Shown here: positions 13,319 to 21,045 of the stretch, one piece after another
Numbering within the stretch: position 1 is the first letter of the stretch
Layout of the letters: every line of letters begins with the position of its first letter
NCBI GenBank assembly: GCA_947632045.1
Contig: CANRNQ010000017.1
Coordinates: 1-50,259, forward strand
Source of the DNA: an uncultured Clostridia bacterium
GTDB lineage: Bacteria; Bacillota; Clostridia; Oscillospirales; Acutalibacteraceae
Reading direction: 5' to 3'
Length of the DNA stretch: 50,259 nt
Translations under genes and position numbers: made by a program
Notes under the pieces: model-generated
The model's database searches: none
The model's input: only the letters and a program-made list of their open reading frames with translations
Told to the model about the DNA's origin: nothing

Positions 13319-16300
13319 ATAAGGTGTCCGTTCAGAAATTCAGCTCAACGAGCGACGACAAATCAATGACCCTCTCCGTGACCGTAAAGGACGACGATGA
13401 TTCGCTCATAGGCGATACGCTCGACGTTACAATAACAGATTCCTCCACGAACGAAACGGTTACGACGACTACGATTGAGCCGAACAAGACGAACGAAATC
13501 AAGTTCAACACGACAGACAGCAGAAAATATGATGTGAGCATAAAGGCGGACTACACGAGAGATATTGAAAATCAGGACGTAAGAGAGGACGAGGAGATCT
13601 ACAAGAAGAAGGTTTCGATGGACAGCAGAGCCATTGAGATGAAGGATATTCTCGACGTTAAGCTGTTCAAGGTTGAAAACGGCAAGAACACGCAGATAGA
13701 CGTTGTAGACCTCGACGATATTCAGAGCAACCTCAAGGATTATGTAGTGCGCGTGGATATGGAAAGCCTCCCGTCGTTCTACTCGAATATCGAGAGCGCT
13801 GAGGTAAAGGGCGACAAGCTCGTGCTGAGAGTAAGCTATGAGGGCGCTGTTGATTATTCCGAGGGTCAGGCGAATAAGGAATATATCGAGATAGAATATC
13901 AGTACATCTCCGGCAAGAGCTACTCATACGGGGGTTCGTTTGAGTCATTGCTGCGCAGAATGAGAGATAATCCTGAGGATACGTTCACGCTTGACAAGAA
14001 CTACGACGCTTCAACCTATGTGTCCGACGATTCAACATATTTCGGCAAGACGACGTTCAAGGGAACCATAAACGGCAACGGCTACACGATAAGCAACCTC
14101 TCTAAGCCGCTGTTCGACTCGGTTGAAGGCGCGAATATCAATAATCTTTACCTCACAAACGTGACTCTTACCTCACTCCAGGGAGCGAGAGCGCCGCTTG
14201 CAAACTCAATTTCCAAGACGACCGTCAAGGGCGTTCACATAAGCAACGTTAAAACTACGTCATACGGCAACACGACCTCGGGCTACGGCTCAATGGCGGG
14301 TATGGTCGGAGACGCAAAGGACGGCTCCAAGATTGAGGAATCCAGCGTTACAAACCTCACGCTCGGTCACATTTACCTGACGCACCTCGCGGGCGGTATG
14401 GTTCGCGAGCTTAAAAACTCGACGGTTTCAAACTGCTATGTCGAGGGTATAGCCACCACCGGCTGGTGGGGCAACGGCGGAATCGCGGGCTCTGCGGATT
14501 CATATTCGACCGTTGAAAACTGTATTTCCAATATGTCGCTCTCCATGTATATCAACGAGAAAAACGCCGGAATAGTCGGCTCGTGCGGCGGGGCGACGCT
14601 CAAAAACAACATAGCCATAGCAACAAAGAACAACGGCTGTACGAGCAAGGTATTCGGAAATACCATAGGCGCAAATTCCGACAATAACTATCAGCTCTCC
14701 GACGTTCCGGGCAACAATAATGATAATAAAGCCGTAAAGACGATAGAGAGCAGTAAGCTCAGCGAGAGCTTCTATGAGAATGAATTGAAGCTCGACCCGA
14801 GTATCTGGGATCTCAGCGGCGCGTCCGCGACAAAGGTTCCGACGCTCAGGAGCAATTTGAGCTTTGCGCCGTATGTTCCGAGCCAGGAGAGGATCAAGGA
14901 TAACACGAATTACGACCCGAGCAAGGAGGTCGCGTACAACAACCTCTATAAGCTCATGCCGTTCTACGACGCGTCCTATATAATTGACGACGCGGCGAAG
15001 CATATACAGACCGGCGACGACCTCAACACAAAGAGAGTCAACGGCGTTATTCCTTACGATTCTGACGGAAATATAGTTTATGTTCTTGATACCAAGAATT
15101 ACGACAAGCTCTCGAAGATAACCATTGTTTACGACGACCTGTCAACACAGACATACGACGTGAGCTTTGACATCTACTTCGGAAACGTCGCCTGCTACGA
15201 TATACCGAAGCTCAATCTGAAATATACATATAATCACTATGTTATAGATTCGGATTCGCCGATAATCGACGAGCTCGTCGACGAGCTGTCCGCTATGGGA
15301 AGCTACAGCAAGGCTCTCGACCCAATCACCCCGAACAGAGACCCCGACACCTACAAGTACTACTACGACGAGGAGCTTGGAACGAGAGAAAACCTCAGAG
15401 ATTTTGTTATAAAGGTGCTTGCAAACGGCAATTACTCAGTCACGACCGGCGACTCGGTTATCAACACGGCGATACGCTCCGAGCTTACAAGCAACAATAA
15501 GCTGCTCAATATGCTGTATGCTTATAACTACTTCATGCGCTGGTACAGCTTTGATATAGAGCAGTTCAGTATGGCTGATATGCTGATGTTCAAGGGCGAC
15601 ATATTCAACGACACTATGAACCTTGACGCTCTCACCTCGGCGCTGCTTTCCAACCCGGGAAGCACAATGAGGCCGAACGGAACTCACGATTTTTACAGCG
15701 GATATATCAGCTCCTATACGGGCATAAAGACCCTGCCGGAGTTCCTCGATTACTTCATATCCTCGACGGAAAAATATAAGAACGCCGATGTAAACGACTG
15801 GTTCACAGACAACTTCAACGGCGTAATGCGCGAAGTGAAGATGGATGAGATCGAGGGCGTAAACATAAAATACGACGAAATCAAGTACCGCGCATGGGAG
15901 CACCTGAGCGTGCGTCCGCAGAATATACTCCCGCTGCTCAATATGCCGGATAATTCGACGTACATTATTTCTTATCCGACTATGATGGCAATCGGCTCCG
16001 TGAGGAACTACATAAGAGACCCGGAGGATCCGGCTCAGATGGAGAGCTTTAACAAGAGTATGGACAGTCAGGCAAGGCTGATGAAGACGTACTACAATAT
16101 GTTCCTCGGAGTTTTGAGCAATACGGACGTTGTGGCGCTGTTCAACTCTAAGGACGACTATTTATACGACAGCACAAGGGTTTACGAGTCGGCTGACGCC
16201 AAGGACAGAGTATTCGCAAGCAATACGACGAATGAGCCTCATATGAAGTGGTTCGCCGTTCCGCTCGGCGTGAACTATTACCATGCCGCGAACTACGCTG

Positions 16301-19026
16301 TTGCGGGCGGCAGAGATATTTGGTACGGACAGGGCAACTACTTCGGCAATATGCTCCTTTACAGCCACGAGGCTGCCCATAATCAGGACGGCCCGCTCTA
16401 CTTCAAGGGCTACGGCAGAAAGTCGGGAACAGGAGCCGAGGACTACACCACGGGCTTCTTCACGCAGACCTTTGACGACGGCAGCCCGCAGCTAAACGGC
16501 CTGTACTACTACGACGATAACTCCACATATAGCGGCAACCTGACTCCGGAGAGAATCAACTCCTACACGAAGATAAACGACTTCTACAAGAAGATGTTCC
16601 AGACGACGTACTTCCTCGATTATCTCATGGGCGAGGCGTTCCTGGAGCTTAAATCCGACCAGCAGGCGGCTGTGGCGACCACTATCAAGGGCACTCCAAA
16701 CTCGCCGTCCATATCGACGGTATCTAAAGCCGAGATAGAGGGAATGAATCTAAGCAAGGTTGAGGATCTGACGAAGAATAAGCTCATTTTGGCGAGCGGA
16801 ATTTCGCAGTCCATCTATGACGTGCGCTGGTACGACGTACACAGCACGACCTCGGGAATAGCCTCTAATCCGACGTTCCATTACCTCGCATACGCAATGC
16901 TCGGATACGCCGGATATGACGACGGATTCGTTCAGTACTGCGGAAAAATATACGACGGCGACCTGAATTCGCTCATAGCAATATCCGAGAAGGTCGGCGA
17001 CCATTACAAGACCTTTGAGGAGTTCAAGACGGGCGAGTACAAGAAGCTGATGGAGCACAGAGATGAAATTTCTTACATCAACGCCGACGAGGTTGTAAAG
17101 GAATTCAAAGAGGCTTTGATCCTCGACGCTCAGGATATGACAAAATCGCGTTTGGCTAAAAACGCTTTGGCGGCAAAGAAGAAGTATTATCTCCTGCTCA
17201 AGCAGAACACCGACGACTTCAGAGGAGAGATATTCCAAAATAAGGAAAAGGACAACGTTGAGGTTCACGTATCCACGGCGAAGGACTTTGTAGATCAGAT
17301 AACAAAGAACAAGTACGCCAAGGTGATAGTTGATAAAGACCTTGACTTCTCGGCATACAACTCAGGCACAAGCGTTGTCGGCGTGACCTTCTTAGGCTCC
17401 GTTCAGGGCAAAGACGGACATCAGTATAAGCTTAACAATCTCTCAAGGCCGCTGTTCAGAACCCTCGGCAAGGGAGTTGAAATCAAGGATCTTACCGTTT
17501 CAAACGCGGAGATCGCTCTCAATTACGAGGGTGCGGGAGCGCTTTCGAGAACAGTCGATAACGTAAAGGTTTCAAATGTGAAGCTTGAAAATGTCACGGT
17601 TGATTCCGGCAATAAGAACAATGCGGGTGGACTCTTCGGCAGCGCCTCTAACTCGACGTTTACAAACATAAATGCAGACGGCTTGAATGTAAGCGGCGGC
17701 AGAAATGTCGGCGGTATAGTCGGAAATCTTGTAAACGGCACTGTGACCGGCGGCACGATCAATAATGTGAACGTGAAGGGAACCTCGGATTGCATAGGCG
17801 GACTCATAGGCGAGGCGAATACCTCGAGCGTGACAGGTACAAAAATTTCAAATGTTTCTACGACCGACGCTAAGAACTACGTCGGAGGAATGATAGGCAA
17901 CGCGATAGATACAGCGATAGATTCCGTATCGGCGGAGATTGTTAGAATTGAAAACGCGAGAAACAATATCGGCGGACTCATCGGCAATCTCACCTCGCTG
18001 CAAACTGCGCTTGACGATGGTTCTGTTAAAATCTCAACGCTGAAGGACAGCTATGCGCGCGATATAAGCATAACCGCTATAACAAAGCTCGGCGGCTTAG
18101 TGGGCAACGCGGATAAGAAGAGCGAGATCAGAACAAGCAGCAGCGCTGTTATAAATATAAGCGGATCTGCGGATTCTATCGGCGGCTTCATAGGCGAGCT
18201 CAATGATGTTGATATCAGCGATTGTTACAGCGCAAGCACTACCCTGCGCGGCAGAAATTATATCGGCGGCTTTGCCGGATATACCACAAACCCGAGAATC
18301 ACAAACTGCTATTCACACGGCAGCGTGACCGATATATCAAATCTCGGCGGCTTTATCGGAACGACAAGAACAAGCGCGAAGCTTGAAAACAACATCGCCT
18401 TCGCGACTGTTGCGGCAACCGGCTTCAAGTTTGATCCAAATTCCGGTCTGGATATGATAAATAACGGATTTAAAAACAACTATGAGATCACTGAATATCC
18501 GGGCAGGGCAGCGACCGAAAGAGGAAGGATAGTCGAGAATACGATTACTTCTGTAAATATTGAGGAAATCAACAGCAGCTTCTTCACCGCAAGGCTTACA
18601 TGGAGCGCAAACACTTGGGATCTCTCAAAGGTCGCTTCAAATGGACTTCCGAGGCTTCGCGGAGCCGGAAATGCCTTGAGAGATACAGATGAGTTATCAT
18701 TCACCCAGCCCGCAATACAGCAGATGCTTCTAAAGGGCGGCGCGGCGTTTAACCCGACCGACGCCGTTGTGACCCAGCCGCTTGAAACCGTACCGAGCGA
18801 AACCGCTCCTACAGCGCCCGCCCCGACGGCGGCGCTGCCGACGGAAACAACGGCTGCCGAAACAGACCCGACTGCGGCTGATACCGCGCCTAATGCGGGA
18901 ACAGAATACGGAGCTTCAATTGAATCGGCAACTGACGCTGAGATATTCACCGAGTGTGTAATAGCCGGCGTGACGGAAACGATATTTATGCTTGAACAGG
19001 CTGCGAATGACGCTGTAAGCGGCTGA
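1..19026 (+). CDS. Giant M26-family (Zmp/IgA1-protease type) metallopeptidase, 5' end outside window
   Basis: The reading frame is open from base 1, so the start codon lies upstream and the ATG at 121 is internal; 6341 codons are visible (about 690 kDa). Counting base 1 as residue 1: residues 1 to about 4440 are Ig-like repeats; about 4550-4640 resembles the region before the catalytic part of streptococcal M26 proteases; about 4680-4890 is a GLUG-like repeat region; about 4950-5740 holds the zinc site HEAAH (5456-5460) with Glu5480 after 19 residues, the HExxH-E arrangement of M26 zincins; about 5755-6160 is a second GLUG-like region (GGLFG, GGIVG, GGLIG, GGMIG); about 6257-6300 is rich in Thr, Pro and Ala. 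No LPxTG motif or membrane anchor is visible at the C-terminus; streptococcal relatives carry their LPxTG near the N-terminus, which is not visible here. The likely role is cleavage of host glycoproteins such as IgA or mucins; the substrate is unknown. The family call rests on the zinc site plus GLUG context. Confidence 0.85.
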   Translation, partial: VVVNGKEYDVKKTSDGYTVTVALESSEKTELVISQAILENMTKFEIDPSQTGFVVFKKAPAASMKLTADKNTVNVGYSITDDDNTLKSCKLVLTDENGEDVAQKELNIGEPSGIGSFNVKKAGAYTAKLIVSYDAADGLEHNDVTLLLMSTEVKISLDITKSEASAKYVKKSGSVEVSYTISSNTDERITALTINGSDYPVSKQEGNVYTISYTAGDKSGAEELRLSGVKYSDKAVEANSVVTIEVLKDKPEIKDFVFDDSEDKHIVSFKLSDADDAFVSGELAVENEEGERVQSIALDGENEDYKYELKLKENGLYHISVNVTYDLDSDKNDAENRSTDVMAERDIEVLVDYKFTFSDAKIESIDNESKSVTISFKSTNASKHYGVSKVVVNGKEYDVKKTSDGYTVTVALESSEKTELVISQAVLEDMRRFDVESEKTGFVVFKNLPAAQIELNAGRTAIDLSYNILDDDATVNGFKIELLNDKGEIVAVKTSEELGSKPSGSVTFAGLVAGEYSARALANFDAADGLEHKNEEIGAKSVSIAVAAEITGCDLNKKYIDKNGKLSIAYTITSNSDKEPAAFTVNGVDYNAEARGNGAYAITYTAGSKAGIEDINVTAIKFADISVPVEHKDSIEVLKTAPSVSELDYDGADSPSVSFTLTDDDDALIDGSVIVSGDKGYRNEIPLDKKKSRYDLGIEENGIYSVSVKLTYDLDSDKQSSDNRETKELSKKEIEVIVKYNFTFTEAAVRSVDYDSKAVTIGFNSTNASIYKVAKVTINGVEYDAVADGDVYTVKLNLDGTDRTVLNITQAELEDHKKFKVDDVSLVVFKRAPSATVNAITGEDVVNVSYIIADQENIAENVRAILKTADGEVKGTEALKEIEGTVAFEVQAGAYLVEIVADYDAVDGKMHKNELLVSDDVIMPIDIDGISGKVSKSYVNKGETVEVIYTVEDNTYEDVRAFTVSGKDYTAEGLGEGKYKISYKAGNTAGVEKLELTAVKYASETVAVEYGSAIEVLKDAPTVTGFDYDGSEKSTVAFTLNDPDNAFISGAIIATSSNGEKTEIAVEKNKNSYDLGLKENGTYSISVNVTYDLDENKDDKTNQKTEALYSGEIQVIVDYKFKFENAQVKSVDNKNMTVQIGFESSNASIYPLTKLTVNGAEYDAVKTGDTSYTVSVQLQSREKTELNITGAELEDHKKFDVSSTLVVFKTAPAATLNIAFGEDKIDVGYVVIDNEGIAENIKLVLCDVYGEEIAARDIKARSLEGSLEFAIEKAGTYRVKLIASYDAVDGLKHIDEELTSDDVVFAIDIDKITGTPAKSYVEKGESVDIIYTVEDNTYEDIKSFTIGGKDYPAEKRSDGEYKISFNAGDSAGAQDIEVTAVNYENESVDVSCRSSVEVLKTAPKIDSFSFDGSEKSKVSFKLIDPDDTFVSGTIVVTGSGDFKKEIPVGKLIEDYDLGISKNGVYDVSVNITYDLDSDKSDDVNQRSEKLAGESIQVIVNYDFKLTNARLQSVDNKKQSVVIAFDSTNASMYKIAKLVINDKEYSPKVNGDSYTVEVKLDSRERTKLKMTQAELEDKKTFELDESFVVFKKAPSAELKTSLSDDVIHASYTITDDEKIAENIKLVLKSSNGEILSTLPCQELKGDEDFTVENAGSYTVELLASYDAVDGLTHSDEVLKSESVDLAIDIESVSGEIEKKYFEKNESVDILYTLSDNTYEDAATFTINGNRYKSEKQSDGRYKVSCKASDSAGEEVFKLTSVGYSNSTVDAEYSNSIEVLKDAPTVSDTDYNGDEKSEVSFKLNDPDGAFISGRILVFDASGLVKELPIEKGKDKYDLGLDKNGLYTVSVSVLYDRDSDINDKENQFEKELHSGNIQVFVDYAFTFTNPTLKSVDNKTKTVTLGFESTNASIYNVSKVTINGKDYSVERTGNIYTVSVVLGKAEKTVLNITGAELEDHKKFKASGSFTVFLDKPSAELKATKSGDEVKVDYDITDGDNTLAGASVTLKDANGSVINSTVCDGLKGSVSFAVENAGSYTAELTASYNAVDGLEHVDELLAAQGVNFAIKVKSVSSSVANKYVNKGANVDIIYTVEDNTYEDVSAFIIGKNEYKAEKQDNGSYKVAYTAPDKAGALTLNLTAVKYSGGEISAENTTELEVLKDVPTISDFDYDGSEAPTISFKLNDPDGAFMSGKLTVTDINGKNISEANVDKNKESYVLDVDENGLYTVSVNVLYDLDSNNKDSGNQFESELLKQSVQVFVDYDFTIEQPVLQSVDNASSTVTLAFDSSNKSMYKLAKVTINNNEYEVNRANGNTYTVEIKLDTLDRTVLEFSQAELDDHKKFPVNKSITIFKEEPTAELSVKVESSIITADYAITDGDAAISSKSITLKDGEGRAIDSRPCDENTGRTQFSAATSGTYTVELTANYDLVNGSGSTSKTLAFGEATVDIRASVESSRMESKFAQKGAEVGVYFKVADNTGDEVSSFTINGADYTATPQANGEYLVNYVVGATAGDEKIAISEIKYPSGTAAVEYNTSVEVLKDTPKADIVFDNSGEQPKLTVNLTDDDGALVSANATVMLGSDIAIEAPISSGENNIDITSLSNNQSYAVNVVVDYDLDKNKEDNINRDRLTQSAQLVIIKDYNFSLDKLAVEKIDKEEKEVTLSFESSNISRAHFVDSVEINGESYKVSKLSQLDETMLGTVYKYNVIVPYTAESRQELVLTKAVLDNMKTFGGLNKKAVIFKNAPTADNVKLNLGSDERFTLTFDVNDSDSTLSAMHAVLKDYKGETVESADIKVINAAKYSHTFELPDVHAGIYTAELTADYELADGSGEYKNQSFGTATYEVMIQIDSAEASVDKEYAEKGEQREISYTITDNAPYYVKNFEIITTLDGKDTSAQYDVTNVSENGDVSVYKVKVKTPDKAGKVKYTLSKINYIDDKEDVDAEYTAEVKNCATSIEVLRDKPQNTSYTLDEKGKTISFDIVDGDGALTSVTAKAKDKSTEELIELQAKKSEGDIYTIDLKPLKNAAYDISIKINYDRDSDSGNNQNNGTLTIDREIDFSVTYAATISGARVTKVDTSKKTVTLAFNASITANGEAASDVGLQDASVNGQIYAVTKSDENGAYTVEASYENDDRQTVAIEAITLTNGLKFDFAKDNSALIFKTAPNASGLKVSEKDGVISASFKLTDEDGTLSGFKAVLSDESGNAAVTKEFEKIPSDGNVSLSFNEYSAKKAGSYKVSVLATYDRVDGATHSDEELTSSSVVVEIKSSVKEHSGVDAYVAKGADMTVTYTISDNTDAAVEAIYINDEKRTAAPTEIDGQYTVALKAPDSAGKTSFTADKVVYGGKDIALTSPYKVSTEVLKSAPQITDYTVDLDNYKVSFNVKDDDDALMSGKVVITGGDKEQNVCAFSDKGVKSFNIPEELEGDTEYQVVIKLSYDLDSDKKANSANYNPDKEMYSEPLELMADQDITIKDIEVINVDKDEKTADITFTADRDERHHIARIYIDGQEQEYIADYDEKTGVYTVNDLPYFGKEGERQEIKLTKFYIETGIEYDLSEQNVSFVIFKNKPTVENFEVEVSEENVYMSFEVVDSDNTLSDLSTSLTKSTFNEVYGNTTIDTLDTEELELKGAGKYSAKLQLLDITNAYNFNVNVLGGYDAADGEDHSDETIGTTVSTVKISARIIKDSITSSDDMGGDEIGETIEKNKKIRVAFEIADNTEWDVTRMVINGEAYNVSKDRPTDEGSIYFADIITPETAGKIPFTVSRIYYGNNESEVDYSTRAVTILKAKPGVKDYDDGGTDDKPYLKFTFSDPDGALTSESAEFTLRSEDGSKIYCTKQLHDGDEVNLDLSDPKVYPEGIYQVIIRASYNMYEDADKEVKNASLLNDNVLGLEKRLQIKKGYKFKASLTPVELFQDGMPFCFYVNMHSIKPEAEITGIKLVKLREQSDGSYSKQEYNEMLFPYEYEGKLDYLAWINDWSYEKGLTNVYYESVTLNNGEELILDWFSDYTIVSKYPEAVKTTLKEDVINDCVNASVTLSDPDKTINRLRFRLKAANNRVLDEKFLSKNEVQETTSVAFDKKMPMTSQYKLEVIAEFDPEGRGNYYTNTLATASISSAERVVIRDHLVDNPYPDKGGDVVLGYQMAHNLAAGIEIIGMKINGEQVDLSSQDGDWYKFVMPAPTNSGVYEYTATDIILSSKTYNLAKKDPDENGEGGYNLQPTDKVDVLKDAPYVTGMKLEDDPAANTAKFSFNVEDPDGALVEDSAGVATVNGNSLNIIPGENTLTFKNIPKDKELTLDVLGNYDLDTNELENEPTDKNLHNESILDGGKAVPFKVLDDYGLTVSNVKAVDANGDEERFFDKGASIDMTFESTNKTPAGVDRVVVNGSEYDATQNEDGTYKTRIKGLTNAGETDLKIDSVILENGKTLDASNVGAPATIEIRKDKVSVQKFSSTSDDKSMTLSVTVKDDDDSLIGDTLDVTITDSSTNETVTTTTIEPNKTNEIKFNTTDSRKYDVSIKADYTRDIENQDVREDEEIYKKKVSMDSRAIEMKDILDVKLFKVENGKNTQIDVVDLDDIQSNLKDYVVRVDMESLPSFYSNIESAEVKGDKLVLRVSYEGAVDYSEGQANKEYIEIEYQYISGKSYSYGGSFESLLRRMRDNPEDTFTLDKNYDASTYVSDDSTYFGKTTFKGTINGNGYTISNLSKPLFDSVEGANINNLYLTNVTLTSLQGARAPLANSISKTTVKGVHISNVKTTSYGNTTSGYGSMAGMVGDAKDGSKIEESSVTNLTLGHIYLTHLAGGMVRELKNSTVSNCYVEGIATTGWWGNGGIAGSADSYSTVENCISNMSLSMYINEKNAGIVGSCGGATLKNNIAIATKNNGCTSKVFGNTIGANSDNNYQLSDVPGNNNDNKAVKTIESSKLSESFYENELKLDPSIWDLSGASATKVPTLRSNLSFAPYVPSQERIKDNTNYDPSKEVAYNNLYKLMPFYDASYIIDDAAKHIQTGDDLNTKRVNGVIPYDSDGNIVYVLDTKNYDKLSKITIVYDDLSTQTYDVSFDIYFGNVACYDIPKLNLKYTYNHYVIDSDSPIIDELVDELSAMGSYSKALDPITPNRDPDTYKYYYDEELGTRENLRDFVIKVLANGNYSVTTGDSVINTAIRSELTSNNKLLNMLYAYNYFMRWYSFDIEQFSMADMLMFKGDIFNDTMNLDALTSALLSNPGSTMRPNGTHDFYSGYISSYTGIKTLPEFLDYFISSTEKYKNADVNDWFTDNFNGVMREVKMDEIEGVNIKYDEIKYRAWEHLSVRPQNILPLLNMPDNSTYIISYPTMMAIGSVRNYIRDPEDPAQMESFNKSMDSQARLMKTYYNMFLGVLSNTDVVALFNSKDDYLYDSTRVYESADAKDRVFASNTTNEPHMKWFAVPLGVNYYHAANYAVAGGRDIWYGQGNYFGNMLLYSHEAAHNQDGPLYFKGYGRKSGTGAEDYTTGFFTQTFDDGSPQLNGLYYYDDNSTYSGNLTPERINSYTKINDFYKKMFQTTYFLDYLMGEAFLELKSDQQAAVATTIKGTPNSPSISTVSKAEIEGMNLSKVEDLTKNKLILASGISQSIYDVRWYDVHSTTSGIASNPTFHYLAYAMLGYAGYDDGFVQYCGKIYDGDLNSLIAISEKVGDHYKTFEEFKTGEYKKLMEHRDEISYINADEVVKEFKEALILDAQDMTKSRLAKNALAAKKKYYLLLKQNTDDFRGEIFQNKEKDNVEVHVSTAKDFVDQITKNKYAKVIVDKDLDFSAYNSGTSVVGVTFLGSVQGKDGHQYKLNNLSRPLFRTLGKGVEIKDLTVSNAEIALNYEGAGALSRTVDNVKVSNVKLENVTVDSGNKNNAGGLFGSASNSTFTNINADGLNVSGGRNVGGIVGNLVNGTVTGGTINNVNVKGTSDCIGGLIGEANTSSVTGTKISNVSTTDAKNYVGGMIGNAIDTAIDSVSAEIVRIENARNNIGGLIGNLTSLQTALDDGSVKISTLKDSYARDISITAITKLGGLVGNADKKSEIRTSSSAVINISGSADSIGGFIGELNDVDISDCYSASTTLRGRNYIGGFAGYTTNPRITNCYSHGSVTDISNLGGFIGTTRTSAKLENNIAFATVAATGFKFDPNSGLDMINNGFKNNYEITEYPGRAATERGRIVENTITSVNIEEINSSFFTARLTWSANTWDLSKVASNGLPRLRGAGNALRDTDELSFTQPAIQQMLLKGGAAFNPTDAVVTQPLETVPSETAPTAPAPTAALPTETTAAETDPTAADTAPNAGTEYGASIESATDAEIFTECVIAGVTETIFMLEQAANDAVSG

Positions 19027-19060
19027 CAGACTCAGAAAAAGTAAAACGCAAACGCACAAA

Positions 19061-19090
19061 AGCGGGCGCGGTCATTCGACCGCGCCCGCT
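19061..19090 (+). terminator. Hairpin after the M26 gene
   Basis: A perfect 13-bp stem (AGCGGGCGCGGTC, loop ATTC) lies 35 bases after the stop codon. On the plus strand it is followed by GATTTATGG rather than a clean T-run, so termination strength is uncertain. Confidence 0.65.
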
Positions 19091-19214
19091 GATTTATGGC
19101 CGCAAGCGGCTAAGATTGCTTGTCCCGGCAAAATCGGATTTATCTATAAAAAATAGGCTATCCGTATAAATTCAAATTTTAAATCCGAGCGCCGCTGTCA
19201 AGGCGCGCTTGCTG

Positions 19215-19243
19215 TTGAAATAGCTCGCCGTATGTGATATAAT
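19215..19243 (+). promoter_or_regulatory. Sigma-A type promoter of ilvD
   Basis: TTGAAA, a 17-bp spacer and TATAAT, with an extended -10 TG one base before the hexamer. It predicts a leader of about 50 bases before the ilvD start. No leader peptide or T-box element is seen in that leader. Confidence 0.85.
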
Positions 19244-19302
19244 AGCGTTGATTAAAATTAATATATTTTTGCCGCCGCGCGGCAGGAAACGGAGATAAAA
19301 CT

Positions 19303-20961
19303 ATGAAAAGCAATGTTTTAAAATCAGGTGTAAACGCCGCCCCACAGAGGACGCTTTTACACGCTCTCGGCTTGACAGATGAAGAAATAGGCAAGCCGCT
19401 TGTAGGAATCGTAAGCTCAAAGAACGACGTGGTTCCGGGACACATGAATATAGACAAGGTCGTTGAGGCTGTAAAGCAGGGAGTTGCAATGGCGGGCGGA
19501 GTGCCGCTCGTATTTCCGGCTATTGCCGTTTGCGACGGCTTGGCAATGGGACACGAGGGCATGAAGTATTCACTCGTTACAAGAGAGCTGATAGCCGATT
19601 CGACCGAGGCCATGGCAAAGGCACACGCCCTTGACGCTTTGGTAATGGTTCCTAATTGCGACAAAAACGTGCCCGGACTTTTGATGGCGGCGGCGAGGAT
19701 AAATGTTCCCACCGTCTTTGTCAGCGGCGGCCCCATGCTCGCCGGCGTTGTAGACGGAGAGAAGATAAGCTATTCAACCGTATCCGAGGCGGTGAGCCGC
19801 TATAAGGTCGGAGAGATAGACGACGCGAAGCTCTGCGAGTATGAGAATAAGGCTTGCCCGACCTGCGGCTCGTGCTCCGGTATGTTCACCGCGAACAGCA
19901 TGAACTGTCTCACCGAGGTTCTCGGAATGGGACTCAAGGGCAACGGAACCATACCGGCGGTTTACTCGGAGAGGATACGCCTTGGCAAGCGCGCCGGCAT
20001 GGCTGTAATGGATATGTATAACAAAAACATCAGACCGAGAGATATTATGACGCTCGAGGCCTTTGAAAACGCGCTAACCGTGGACATGGCGCTCGGGTGC
20101 AGTACGAACAGTATGCTCCACCTGCCGGCGATAGCGCACGAGTGCGGAATAGATCTGCACCTTGACATTGCAAATGAAATATCCGCAAAAACGCCGAACC
20201 TCTGCCATCTCGCCCCCGCGGGAGAGCATTTCATGGAGGAGCTTAACGAGGCCGGCGGAGTTTACGCGGTTATGCACGAGCTGACAAAGCTTGATTTGCT
20301 GCACACCGATATCATGACCTGCACCGGCAAAACAGTGGGCGAGAACATAGCAGACTGCGAGATAAAAAATACCGAAATCATCAGGACGGTCGACAATCCC
20401 TACAGCAAAACGGGCGGCATAGCCGTGCTTAAGGGCAACCTTGCGCCGGACGGCTGTGTTGTCAAGCGTTCGGCGGTTGCTCCCGAAATGATGCACCACA
20501 GCGGAAGGGCGAGGGTGTTCGACTGCGAGGAGGACGCGCTCAACGCCATATACGATGGAAAAATCAACCCGGGCGAGGTAGTTGTTATACGCTATGAGGG
20601 GCCTAAGGGCGGACCCGGAATGAGAGAAATGCTCAACCCGACCTCCGCCATAATGGGCAGCGGGCTTGGCAACAGCGTTGCGCTGATAACCGACGGAAGA
20701 TTTTCCGGCGCGACGAGAGGAGCGGCTATCGGCCATGTTTCGCCCGAGGCTGCCGTGGGCGGAAATATAGCTCTTATAGAAGAGGGCGATACGATCGAGA
20801 TAGATATTCCCGCGAATACAATCAAAATTTGCGTTTCGGACGAGGAGCTTGATTCGAGAAGAAAGAGCTGGACTCCGAAGGAGCCGAGGATAAAGACGGG
20901 GTATCTTTCAAGGTACGCAAAGCTCGTTTCCTCAGGCTGCACGGGCGCGGTTCTTGAATAA
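19303..20961 (+). CDS. ilvD: Dihydroxy-acid dehydratase
   Basis: This iron-sulfur enzyme dehydrates 2,3-dihydroxy-isovalerate and 2,3-dihydroxy-3-methylvalerate to the 2-keto acids that precede valine, leucine and isoleucine. The 552-residue length is normal for the family. Cys119 in CDKNVPG and the CPTCGSC cluster (Cys185, Cys188, Cys191) are the expected cluster ligands, and [12 protein letters not shown] near the C-terminus is a family signature. The ATG is preceded by GGAG with an 8-base gap. The gene has its own promoter and stands apart from any other ilv or leu gene, so it is probably a single-gene unit, perhaps read on into the following small gene. Confidence 0.97.
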   Translation: MKSNVLKSGVNAAPQRTLLHALGLTDEEIGKPLVGIVSSKNDVVPGHMNIDKVVEAVKQGVAMAGGVPLVFPAIAVCDGLAMGHEGMKYSLVTRELIADSTEAMAKAHALDALVMVPNCDKNVPGLLMAAARINVPTVFVSGGPMLAGVVDGEKISYSTVSEAVSRYKVGEIDDAKLCEYENKACPTCGSCSGMFTANSMNCLTEVLGMGLKGNGTIPAVYSERIRLGKRAGMAVMDMYNKNIRPRDIMTLEAFENALTVDMALGCSTNSMLHLPAIAHECGIDLHLDIANEISAKTPNLCHLAPAGEHFMEELNEAGGVYAVMHELTKLDLLHTDIMTCTGKTVGENIADCEIKNTEIIRTVDNPYSKTGGIAVLKGNLAPDGCVVKRSAVAPEMMHHSGRARVFDCEEDALNAIYDGKINPGEVVVIRYEGPKGGPGMREMLNPTSAIMGSGLGNSVALITDGRFSGATRGAAIGHVSPEAAVGGNIALIEEGDTIEIDIPANTIKICVSDEELDSRRKSWTPKEPRIKTGYLSRYAKLVSSGCTGAVLE

Positions 20962-21003
20962 TTGCGCGGCCGTAATTTGTCCATATACTTAACATAACAA
21001 AGG

Positions 21004-21039
21004 AACCTCCTGCATACAATTTACTGTAAGCAGGAGGTT
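21004..21039 (+). promoter_or_regulatory. Hairpin that contains the ribosome site of the BofA-family gene
   Basis: AACCTCCTGC (21004-21013) pairs perfectly with GCAGGAGGTT (21030-21039), a 10-bp stem with a 16-base loop. The 3' arm holds the AGGAGG ribosome site (21032-21037), eight bases before the ATG at 21046, and is followed by TT. It could weaken ilvD read-through, hide the ribosome site, or do both. Confidence 0.65.
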
Positions 21040-21045
21040 TTAAAT

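Noticed and set aside
18700-19026. C-terminal sortase signal (LPxTG or NPxTN) on the M26 protein
   Set aside because: The tail has Thr/Pro/Ala-rich sequence but no such motif, hydrophobic span or basic end, so it is not a visible sortase substrate at this end.
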